Shown here in pieces: positions 1 to 5,773 of a stretch of DNA of 6,644 nt. The notes under the pieces were generated by a model. That model ran no database searches and had not been told where the DNA came from. It was given only the letters and a program-made list of their open reading frames with translations. Origin of the DNA: Chitinophagaceae bacterium (GTDB taxonomy: Bacteria > Bacteroidota > Bacteroidia > Chitinophagales > Chitinophagaceae). Position 1 is the first letter of the stretch. Every line of letters starts with the position of its first letter. The DNA is taken from contig JAJTCI010000134.1 in the NCBI GenBank assembly GCA_021323155.1, positions 1 to 6,644 of the forward strand. Reading direction: 5' to 3'. Both the position numbers and the translations under genes were made by a program.

Positions 1-1965
1 GGAAATAATATGCGCTTCGGGTGAGATCTTCAATACGTCGTTGAGGTTATGGTAACCACCACAGCTACCCAGCAACACCACGCGCGCGGAAGGCGCGAGC
101 TGTTCGATCGTATACTTCACATAATAACTGTGACCGCGATGGATCACCACCGTTGGGTTGATATTATTCTGGTACAGGTATTCGTTCAGCGCGGCCTGCG
201 CTTTCGCGTCCAGGTCCTGGTCTTCATCCAGCGGTTTATTCGCATAAATGGTCACCTTGCTTCCTTTTAATGAAACCACTTCGATCCAGTTGGGCTTGTC
301 GATGATCTTCCAGTTGGAGTTGCGGAACTGGCGCATGAAAGACCCGTATACGCCCATGCCATCCTTATCGCCATAGAAATACTGTTGTATCACCACGCGG
401 CCGGATGTATCTTTCAATATAGGCCCGGGCACGAAATGCACCGGTTGAATGCCAAGTGTGGCGGTGATGTCTATTTTATTGGTGGAATCGATCGAAAGGA
501 ATATCGTATTCAGGAGGCTGTAAATGTTCCTGGCGCGCTCTGTTCGCGCGGCGGCCTGGTTGGACTGCACCTCGTTCAGGATAAAATTGCGCAGGCTGGT
601 ATTCGAAATACTGGCGTAAGAATCCGCAACATCCACCGCGTCTTCCAGTGTGTTGTTCCTGTCAAGACCGGTAACGAAATTGCGCATCAGTTGCGTGGCA
701 CTGGCTGAATCCATTTTCTTCAGGAAGTCGTCCAGCGTGTTGTAACCCGCTGCCAGCTTGATCCATTTTTTGAAATGGTCATAATTCACCAGGTGCAGCA
801 TGGTATCAGCAGGGCTGCCACTCTTTAACTTCTGGAAGATCCGGCGATAAACGCCCAGGTAGCTACTGGTATATATCTGGTCCGCACCCATCACCGCTAC
901 ATAATACAGTTCTTCCGGTTGCAGCGACTCGATCTTTTTGAACCGGACATTGTCGGGCGCGTCGTGCAGGCCATTGATCTCGTTCACATAGACCTCGATG
1001 GTTTTTTGCTGGAGTTTTTTTGTGAGCGACTCATGCACAAGCAGTGGTTCGTTATTCGCCAGCCTGCCCGCGTAAGAGATCTGCGTTTTCACGAGCAGCT
1101 TATAATATTTCTCCTCGTCCTCCATTGCCGCGCCGATCTCATCGAAAGTAAGTTTGCCGCTATAGATGTCATTAAGGAAAGGAAAGTACAGCCTGCCCGT
1201 CCGCATGGTGGCCAGGCGCCCGATGATCTTCACCAGTGAATCCTTGCTGTTGAGTATTTTCCGGCTCAGCACGTTACCCGCGCTGGCATAGGTATAGATC
1301 TCTTCCTGGTCGCGATGCGCTACTGCAGTGATCACGCTGTCGGCGAATGGCACGTTCGGGTACTTCGTCAGTATCTGCATCAGCTTCGAAGGATTGCGTT
1401 GCATGTTCTTCAACACCAGGTGGTCCCTCGATTCCTTGAGCCCTGCGTTCTTTTCGAATGGATACAGCTTTACGATTATCTCACCGATCTCCATTTCGTT
1501 GCGGTATACTACCGGGCTGATAGAAGAACCAAAACGTTCCAGTTGCATCGCGTCCTTATAGGCTTTCACCAGTTCAGGGAGTAACTGGCCTTTGATGGAT
1601 TTCCCACGGAAGCCCGCGTAGAAAGCGTTCAGCATTTCGCTGATACCGCGGAGGTATTTGATCTTATTGGTATTGTCGAGACTGCTATTCAGCTCGATGT
1701 CTATCTGCATGTTATCGATGGTGCTGACCAGTTCCGAGGTGAGCTTGTTGTTGGTCTGCTCGTCTTTGGTAGGCGTGAACAATACATCTTGCGATCCGTC
1801 GGCGGCGAGGAGGGTGTTTTGTGCCTTATCGATATTATTATGAAATATCTGCCGCATCAGTGGCACGTCCGGCATCTTCCGCTCCTCGGGCTGCGCCATG
1901 GTAGTCGCAACCATCAGCATACACACTGACACCAGGCTTAGTCTTCTCATTAATTTGGATTTCAT
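1..1965 (-). CDS. Large exported protein of unknown function with possible clan CD-like His/Cys C-terminal domain (partial, 3' end outside window)
   Basis: An uninterrupted minus-strand frame gives 655 codons from ATG at 1965 to the window edge, with no stop. The N-terminus is a likely Sec signal peptide: basic residues (K2, K4, R7, R8), a hydrophobic core (about 9-23) and a probable cut after A24 (TTMA|Q). There is no lipobox at the cut, so a periplasmic or secreted protein is likely. Residues about 25-540 appear mostly helical, and I recognise no family there. Residues about 545-655 alternate strand and helix: YFYGDKDG, then a strand near KVTIYA, a helix, VVIHRGHSYY (H609, H612), a helix, VVLLGSCGGYHN (C635), then AHIIS. 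This order of His-Gly-type and Cys-Gly motifs after hydrophobic strands is what clan CD cysteine peptidases show; assignment to that clan is inference. ATG at 1950 (residue 6, MRRLSL) is an equally good start and gives a tidier signal peptide. The gene diverges from the response regulator gene. Confidence 0.85.
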   Translation of the reverse strand, partial: MKSKLMRRLSLVSVCMLMVATTMAQPEERKMPDVPLMRQIFHNNIDKAQNTLLAADGSQDVLFTPTKDEQTNNKLTSELVSTIDNMQIDIELNSSLDNTNKIKYLRGISEMLNAFYAGFRGKSIKGQLLPELVKAYKDAMQLERFGSSISPVVYRNEMEIGEIIVKLYPFEKNAGLKESRDHLVLKNMQRNPSKLMQILTKYPNVPFADSVITAVAHRDQEEIYTYASAGNVLSRKILNSKDSLVKIIGRLATMRTGRLYFPFLNDIYSGKLTFDEIGAAMEDEEKYYKLLVKTQISYAGRLANNEPLLVHESLTKKLQQKTIEVYVNEINGLHDAPDNVRFKKIESLQPEELYYVAVMGADQIYTSSYLGVYRRIFQKLKSGSPADTMLHLVNYDHFKKWIKLAAGYNTLDDFLKKMDSASATQLMRNFVTGLDRNNTLEDAVDVADSYASISNTSLRNFILNEVQSNQAAARTERARNIYSLLNTIFLSIDSTNKIDITATLGIQPVHFVPGPILKDTSGRVVIQQYFYGDKDGMGVYGSFMRQFRNSNWKIIDKPNWIEVVSLKGSKVTIYANKPLDEDQDLDAKAQAALNEYLYQNNINPTVVIHRGHSYYVKYTIEQLAPSARVVLLGSCGGYHNLNDVLKISPEAHIIS

Positions 1966-1975
1966 ATACAATGTA

Positions 1976-1983
1976 CAAAAATA
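1976..1983 (-). promoter_or_regulatory. Bacteroidetes -7 promoter element for the exported-protein gene
   Basis: Read on the minus strand, the bases are TATTTTTG, an exact match to the Bacteroidetes sigma-ABfr -7 consensus TAnnTTTG. It ends 10 bases before the ATG at 1965 and 25 before the ATG at 1950. Transcription starting a few bases after the element would leave a very short leader for the first ATG, which slightly favours the second. I see no convincing -33 TTG-type element at the usual spacing, so the assignment rests on the -7 match and position. Confidence 0.45.
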
Positions 1984-1987
1984 CAAC

Positions 1988-2004
1988 CAAAGCTGCTTTG
2001 CAGC
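1988..2004. repeat. Two overlapping short inverted repeats
   Basis: CAAAGC-T-GCTTTG (1988-2000) is a perfect 6-bp inverted repeat around one base. GCTGC-TTT-GCAGC (1992-2004) is a perfect 5-bp inverted repeat overlapping it. Both lie just upstream of the minus-strand -7 element, where a regulator could block or assist RNA polymerase. An operator role is inference; short palindromes also arise by chance. Confidence 0.3.
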
Positions 2005-2046
2005 CCCTGTAACATTCAATATCATTGCAAGTTCTCATTTGTACTG

Positions 2047-2119
2047 TTAACAATTACATAATGAGACGCGCCGTTCCGCTGAATAACAGCAAATTAATTT
2101 TGCGAAAACAAATTGTTAA
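2047..2119. repeat. 9-bp inverted repeat pair bracketing the response regulator promoter
   Basis: TTAACAATT at 2047-2055 has its exact reverse complement, AATTGTTAA, at 2111-2119. The two arms are 64 bp apart centre to centre and enclose the predicted promoter. The left arm overlaps the perfect 8-bp palindrome TGTTAACA (2045-2052), and the right arm abuts the start codon. A pair like this could bind a regulator, including the adjacent PhoB-like protein acting on its own gene. The sequence is AT-rich, so coincidence is possible. Confidence 0.25.
2095..2102 (+). promoter_or_regulatory. Bacteroidetes -7 promoter element for the response regulator-kinase operon
   Basis: TAATTTTG matches TAnnTTTG exactly and is followed by CG. 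It ends 16 bases before the ATG at 2119, implying a leader of only about a dozen bases and no room for a structured leader. No clear -33 element was found. The stretch TTTTGCG-n-AAAC recurs at the DUF47 gene promoter with the same distance to the ATG. Confidence 0.55.
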
Positions 2120-2790
2120 TGGATAAAGCCCGGAAAGTGCTGATCGCCGATGACGAGCCGGATATTCTCGAGATCGTGAAATACAATCTTTCGGCGGAGG
2201 GTTACGAGGTGATCACTGCGAAAGATGGGGCGGAAGCCATTGACAAAGCGAAACAATCGCGCCCCGATCTCATCATCCTGGACGTGATGATGCCGCGAAA
2301 GACCGGCGTAGAGGTTTGTGCGCACCTGAGGGCGCAGCCCGCATTCCATGAAACCCTGATCGTCTTCCTGACCGCGCTTAGTGATGAGCCCGCGCACCTG
2401 AGAGGCCTGGAAACCGGCGCAGATGATTACATCAGCAAGCCCATCAGCCCGCAACTCCTGGTGAGCCGTGTGAACGCGCTGTTCCGGCGCAGTAAGAAAA
2501 GCCAGAAGGTGATTAATGTGGGAGACATGGAGATCGACCCTGAAAAATTCCTGGTGACGATAGCGGGTTCCGAAGTGGTACTTGCCAAAAAAGAATTCGA
2601 ATTGTTGTACTTACTCGCCGGAAAGCCCGGGCGTGTATTCCTTCGCAACGAGATACTCAGCCAGGTCTGGGGCAACGAGGTGATCGTAGGAGATCGTACG
2701 ATCGACGTGCACATCCGGAAGATCCGCCAAAAGCTTGGAGTCGATTGCATCACCACCGTCAAGGGGGTGGGGTATAAGTTTGAGTTGTAG
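2119..2790 (+). CDS. OmpR/PhoB-family response regulator transcription factor, probably phosphate regulon
   Basis: This 223-residue DNA-binding response regulator is cytoplasmic and would be phosphorylated by the kinase encoded just downstream. The receiver domain (about 4-122) has the acidic pair D11/D12, the phospho-acceptor D55 in LIILDVMMP, the switch residue T85 and K107-P108. The C-terminal winged-helix domain (about 131-222) has the recognition-helix sequence RTIDVHIRKIRQKL and the wing hairpin ending TVKGVGYKFEL. Domain order and length are normal for OmpR/PhoB. I chose ATG at 2119; a TTG two codons earlier (2113) would add only Met-Leu and lies too close to the predicted transcription start. 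The stop is followed 34 bp later by the kinase gene, so the two are very likely one operon. The PhoB-like role is inferred from the adjoining kinase, DUF47 and Pit genes; the family itself is certain. Confidence 0.95.
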   Translation: MDKARKVLIADDEPDILEIVKYNLSAEGYEVITAKDGAEAIDKAKQSRPDLIILDVMMPRKTGVEVCAHLRAQPAFHETLIVFLTALSDEPAHLRGLETGADDYISKPISPQLLVSRVNALFRRSKKSQKVINVGDMEIDPEKFLVTIAGSEVVLAKKEFELLYLLAGKPGRVFLRNEILSQVWGNEVIVGDRTIDVHIRKIRQKLGVDCITTVKGVGYKFEL

Positions 2791-2824
2791 ATTTGTTTCA
2801 TAGCGTTCCTGAAAATTCTCCCTG

Positions 2825-3868
2825 ATGTTCAAAGCCAAGAACCTGTCTCCCCGGCAACTGTCACTGGTTACCGCGGTCATTCTCTCCCTGGTGGTGGGAG
2901 TTGGTTTCCTGTTGGTGTCGGGTGGCTGGAAAGCCGGGTTGGTGGCCTCTGTCATTTTTTTTGCCGGCAGTTTTTACCTGATCAGTTTCGTGCTCGAATG
3001 GTTCATCTACCGGAAGATCAAACTCATCTATAAATTCATTTACCAGACCAAGGCGAGCAAGCGTGAGGAGACCTACTACAAATACATCCTGCCACAAAAA
3101 AGCATCGATGAAGTGCGCGAGGATGTGGAGCAGTGGGCGGAGCAACGGAGCGCGGAGATAGAAATGCTTAAAAGCAACGAAGCATACCGGAAGGAGTTCC
3201 TGCAGAACCTCGCGCATGAATTCAAGACACCCATCTTCGCGATCCAGGGGTATGTAGACACGTTATTGTCGGGCGCGCTGGAGAACCCGGCCGTGAACCG
3301 TAAATTCCTGGAGAGTGCGGCGCGTAATGTAGACCGCATGGTGAACCTGGTGGAGGACCTGGACGAGATCTCGCGTTTGGAAAGCGGCGAGCAACCGTTG
3401 TCACAATCTTATTTCGTTATACAGGAGCTGATACACGAGGTGTACGATTCTCTCGCCATCAAGTCTTCGGCGGCGATGGTCACAACGATCATTAAAAAAG
3501 GATGCGAACAACCGGTTACCGTGCGTGCCGATAAAGAGAAGATCCGCCAGGTGTTGATCAACCTGGTGGATAATGCCATTAAATATGGAAAAACAGGCGG
3601 CACTGTAACGGCCGGTATCTACAAGACCGATGAAGGACATGTGCTGGTGGAGATCAGCGACGATGGCCTTGGGATCGCGGAAGAACATCTCTCCCGCATA
3701 TTTGAACGTTTTTACCGGACCGACCGTGGAAGGAGCCGTGATAAAGGAGGCACCGGCCTTGGCCTGGCGATTTGCAAACACATAGTGGAAGCACATGGGC
3801 AGACCATTCACGTCAGAAGCAAACCGGATGTGGGGACAAGCGTGGGATTCACCCTTGAAGTAAAGTAA
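2825..3868 (+). CDS. Membrane sensor histidine kinase, PhoR-like, without a periplasmic sensor domain
   Basis: This 347-residue kinase is the likely partner of the response regulator 34 bp upstream. Two membrane segments (about 12-31 and 37-59) are joined by only about five residues (SGGWK), so almost nothing is exposed outside. A basic helical linker (about 62-125) leads to the dimerisation/phosphotransfer helix with H131 in the H-box HEFKTP. The HATPase domain has the N-box (LINLVDNAIKYG, key N250), G1 box DDGLGI (279-284), F-box IFERFYR (292-298) and G2 box GGTGLGL (308-314), so all catalytic elements are intact. No PAS or clear HAMP domain is visible. Kinases of this short form, next to phosphate genes, are often PhoR-like and respond to transporter or PhoU state; here that is inference. 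Another membrane or envelope signal is possible. Phosphatase activity toward the regulator is also likely for this HisKA type. Confidence 0.94.
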   Translation: MFKAKNLSPRQLSLVTAVILSLVVGVGFLLVSGGWKAGLVASVIFFAGSFYLISFVLEWFIYRKIKLIYKFIYQTKASKREETYYKYILPQKSIDEVREDVEQWAEQRSAEIEMLKSNEAYRKEFLQNLAHEFKTPIFAIQGYVDTLLSGALENPAVNRKFLESAARNVDRMVNLVEDLDEISRLESGEQPLSQSYFVIQELIHEVYDSLAIKSSAAMVTTIIKKGCEQPVTVRADKEKIRQVLINLVDNAIKYGKTGGTVTAGIYKTDEGHVLVEISDDGLGIAEEHLSRIFERFYRTDRGRSRDKGGTGLGLAICKHIVEAHGQTIHVRSKPDVGTSVGFTLEVK

Positions 3869-3905
3869 AGTCCGGGTACCTGGCTGGATTTCAGCTATGT
3901 TACCT

Positions 3906-3919
3906 AATTATTAATTATT
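3906..3919. repeat. Tandem 7-bp AT-rich repeat upstream of the DUF47 gene
   Basis: AATTATT occurs twice head to tail, inside an almost pure A/T stretch (3905-3923) about 30-45 bp upstream of the DUF47 -7 element. It could act as an UP-like element or regulator site, or be simple low-complexity sequence. Confidence 0.3.
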
Positions 3920-3950
3920 TATTGGAAGGCTTCTTGCAGACTCATCTGTA

Positions 3951-3958
3951 TATTTTTG
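3951..3958 (+). promoter_or_regulatory. Bacteroidetes -7 promoter element for the DUF47-pit operon
   Basis: TATTTTTG matches TAnnTTTG exactly, is followed by CG, and ends 16 bases before the ATG at 3975, the same spacing as at the response regulator gene. TTG triplets at 3922 and 3934 flank the expected -33 position, but neither is well spaced. An own promoter here suggests the transport pair can be expressed apart from the regulator-kinase pair. Confidence 0.55.
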
Positions 3959-3974
3959 CGCAAACTCTATAATT

Positions 3975-4622
3975 ATGGGATTAAATACCATCGGCCGTTT
4001 CTTCATGCCAAAGAACAGGATATTCTACGATCTATTCGAAGAAGTAGCTGACCGGGTGCTCGAGATGAGTAAGCTGTTAGTGACCCTGGTGAATGAAACG
4101 GATTTTGATAAAAGGTCCGCCCATATCGCCCACATCGAAGACCTGGAGCACAAAAATGACGATGGCACCCACCAGATATTTACCGAGTTAGGCAGGAACT
4201 TCATCACCCCGTTCGACCGGGAGGATATTCACTCGCTGGCATCGGCGATCGATGATATCGCCGACTACATTTTCGCTTCTTCAAAGAAGATCAATTTTTA
4301 TAAGGTCAATCCCAACGATACCGGAATCCGGAAACTGGCAGATCTTATCGCCCATGGCGCTGCAGAGATCAAGGTGGCGGTGCACGGCCTGCGAGACATG
4401 AAGGACCTCCGCAAAATGACAGAAGCACTGGTGAAAGTAAATAGTATAGAAAACCAGGCGGACGATGTGTTCGATATGAGTATCGATATGCTTTTCCAGA
4501 CAGAGAACGACGCAAAGGAAGTGATCAAGAAGCGGGAGATCTACCAGGTCATGGAGATCGCAACGGATAAATGTGAAGATGCGGCGAACGTGATCGAATC
4601 CATTATCATTAAATACTCGTAG
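3975..4622 (+). CDS. DUF47 / PhoU-like protein, probable Pit accessory regulator
   Basis: This 215-residue cytoplasmic protein, with no signal peptide or membrane segment, belongs to the DUF47 (PhoU-related, formerly TIGR00153-type) family by length and pattern. It is almost wholly helical, as expected for the PhoU-like helical bundle. Acidic clusters of the type that bind metals in PhoU proteins are present: HIEDLEHKND (53-62), the characteristic FITPFDREDI (76-85), AIDDIADYI (91-99), IENQADDVFD (158-167) and TDKCEDAANV (198-207). The gene sits 46 bp before the phosphate transporter. In other bacteria, such as Sinorhizobium meliloti orfA-pit, a DUF47 protein is paired with Pit and thought to modulate it. 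Here it may adjust transport or relay phosphate status to the upstream kinase; the latter is inference. Start ATG at 3975 (MGLNTIGRFF) fits the family and the promoter spacing. Confidence 0.92.
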   Translation: MGLNTIGRFFMPKNRIFYDLFEEVADRVLEMSKLLVTLVNETDFDKRSAHIAHIEDLEHKNDDGTHQIFTELGRNFITPFDREDIHSLASAIDDIADYIFASSKKINFYKVNPNDTGIRKLADLIAHGAAEIKVAVHGLRDMKDLRKMTEALVKVNSIENQADDVFDMSIDMLFQTENDAKEVIKKREIYQVMEIATDKCEDAANVIESIIIKYS

Positions 4623-4668
4623 TCTCTTTACATTCCCTAAAGGGACCTGACTGCCTAACTTAACTATT

Positions 4669-5733
4669 ATGTTTACCCTTCTTATCGTTATCATTGCCCT
4701 GGCGTTGATATTTGATTACATCAATGGTTTCCATGACGCGGCGAACTCTATCGCGACGATCGTTTCCACCAAGGTGCTCACGCCCTTCCAGGCGGTCTTA
4801 TGGGCAGCCGTGTTCAACTTCGGCGCTTACTTCATTTCCAAATACCTGATTGGCGAGTTTAAGATTGGTAACACCATCGCCAAATCCGTCAACGAGAATT
4901 TTATTACGCTTGAGGTGATATTCGCAGGTTTGATCGCGGCGATCATATGGAACCTGTTCACCTGGAAGCTGGGTATTCCTTCCAGTTCGTCCCATACCTT
5001 GCTTGGTGGATTCATCGGTGCGGCGATTGCGCACGCTGGTGCATTCTCTGAGGGTGGTATCGATGTGATCAATTACGCCAAAGTGATCCCTACGCTTCTT
5101 TTTATCCTGGGTGCGCCACTGCTTGGCATGTTCATCGCTTTTTTCATCACGATCCTCATCGTTCACATGTTTAAGCGATCGAACCCATACAAAGCGGATA
5201 CCTGGTTCAAGCGAATGCAGCTCGCCTCCTCGGCGGCGTTTAGCCTGGGACATGGTGGCAACGACGCGCAAAAAATAATGGGTATCATCGGCGCGGCGGT
5301 GATCTATTACGAAGTACAGGCGGGTAACCCGTCCTACCTGGCTATTGAATCGAAAGATCGATTCTCGCATTTCGTGCAGGATTACTGGTGGGTGCCTTTC
5401 ACCAGCTTTCTTGCCATCGGCCTGGGAACATTGAGTGGCGGATGGAAGATCGTGAAGACGATGGGAACCCGCATCACCAAGGTAACACCACTGGAAGGTG
5501 TGAGCGCGGAGACCGCGGGCGCGATCACGCTTTACCTCACCGAACACCTGGGAATTCCCGTAAGCACCACCCATACGATCACTGGTTCCATCATTGGCGT
5601 AGGCGCCACCAAGAGACTCTCGGCGGTTCGATGGGGTGTTACTGTCAGCCTGCTGTGGGCCTGGCTGCTGACGATCCCGGTATCCGCGATCATGGCTGCC
5701 ATCGTTTACTATATAATAAGGGCCGTTACCTAA
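4669..5733 (+). CDS. pit: PiT-family inorganic phosphate transporter
   Basis: This 354-residue inner-membrane permease imports phosphate (typically as a metal-phosphate complex with protons in bacterial Pit, or with sodium in some family members). It shows the internal duplication of the family. The first half has GFHDAANSIAT (20-30) and GIPSSSSHTLLGGFIGAAIA (102-121). The second half has LGHGGNDAQKIMG (193-205) and GIPVSTTHTITGSIIGVGAT (295-314). Multiple hydrophobic segments run throughout, including about 2-18, 40-60, 82-97, 139-167, 243-256 and 325-350. The soluble loop in the middle (about 168-190) is short, so the protein is smaller than the roughly 500-residue E. coli PitA but normal for the short bacterial form. 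A sulfate permease of the CysP type is the main alternative, since it shares the fold; the DUF47 partner and PhoBR-like neighbours favour phosphate. It is probably translated from the same transcript as the DUF47 gene. Confidence 0.94.
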   Translation: MFTLLIVIIALALIFDYINGFHDAANSIATIVSTKVLTPFQAVLWAAVFNFGAYFISKYLIGEFKIGNTIAKSVNENFITLEVIFAGLIAAIIWNLFTWKLGIPSSSSHTLLGGFIGAAIAHAGAFSEGGIDVINYAKVIPTLLFILGAPLLGMFIAFFITILIVHMFKRSNPYKADTWFKRMQLASSAAFSLGHGGNDAQKIMGIIGAAVIYYEVQAGNPSYLAIESKDRFSHFVQDYWWVPFTSFLAIGLGTLSGGWKIVKTMGTRITKVTPLEGVSAETAGAITLYLTEHLGIPVSTTHTITGSIIGVGATKRLSAVRWGVTVSLLWAWLLTIPVSAIMAAIVYYIIRAVT

Positions 5734-5749
5734 CTCCGATCCTTTTCTT

Positions 5750-5756
5750 TAATTTG
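5750..5756 (+). promoter_or_regulatory. Possible weak -7 promoter element for galE
   Basis: TAATTTG followed by CCG resembles TAnnTTTG but lacks one T. It ends 17 bases before the galE ATG, close to the 16-base spacing seen at two other genes here. If real, galE is transcribed separately from pit, 40 bp upstream. No rho-independent terminator separates the two, so read-through is possible. Confidence 0.3.
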
Positions 5757-5773
5757 CCGCCTCATTATCGCGT

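Noticed and set aside
49..1584. Several plus-strand frames of 60-107 codons opposite the exported protein
   Set aside because: The minus-strand frame is open for 655 codons with a signal peptide and promoter element. The plus-strand frames are short, overlap one another and lack domain features.
2113..2118. TTG start two codons before the response regulator ATG
   Set aside because: It adds only two residues not typical of the family and would leave almost no leader after the predicted promoter. ATG at 2119 is preferred.
1..2760. High density of GATC tetramers (about thirty by hand count, against roughly eleven expected from random sequence)
   Set aside because: Most fall where GAT or GA-ending codons meet ATC or TC-starting ones and reflect codon preference across ordinary genes. 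There is no clustering suggesting an origin or SeqA-like region.
3881..3897. Hairpin TGGCTG-GATTT-CAGCTA just after the kinase stop, considered as a terminator
   Set aside because: The stem is six pairs including one G-U and is not followed by a U-tract. It is too weak to call a rho-independent terminator.
4634..4645. Inverted repeat TCCCT-AA-AGGGA between the DUF47 gene and pit
   Set aside because: The two-base centre is too small for a stable hairpin of that stem, and there is no U-tract. It is probably chance, and termination here would split an otherwise sensible operon.
4798..5574. Open minus-strand frame of 258 codons inside pit
   Set aside because: It lies wholly antisense to a transporter with full family motifs. 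Its composition (many Arg, His and Asp, no hydrophobic core pattern) is that of a shadow frame, and it has no promoter.
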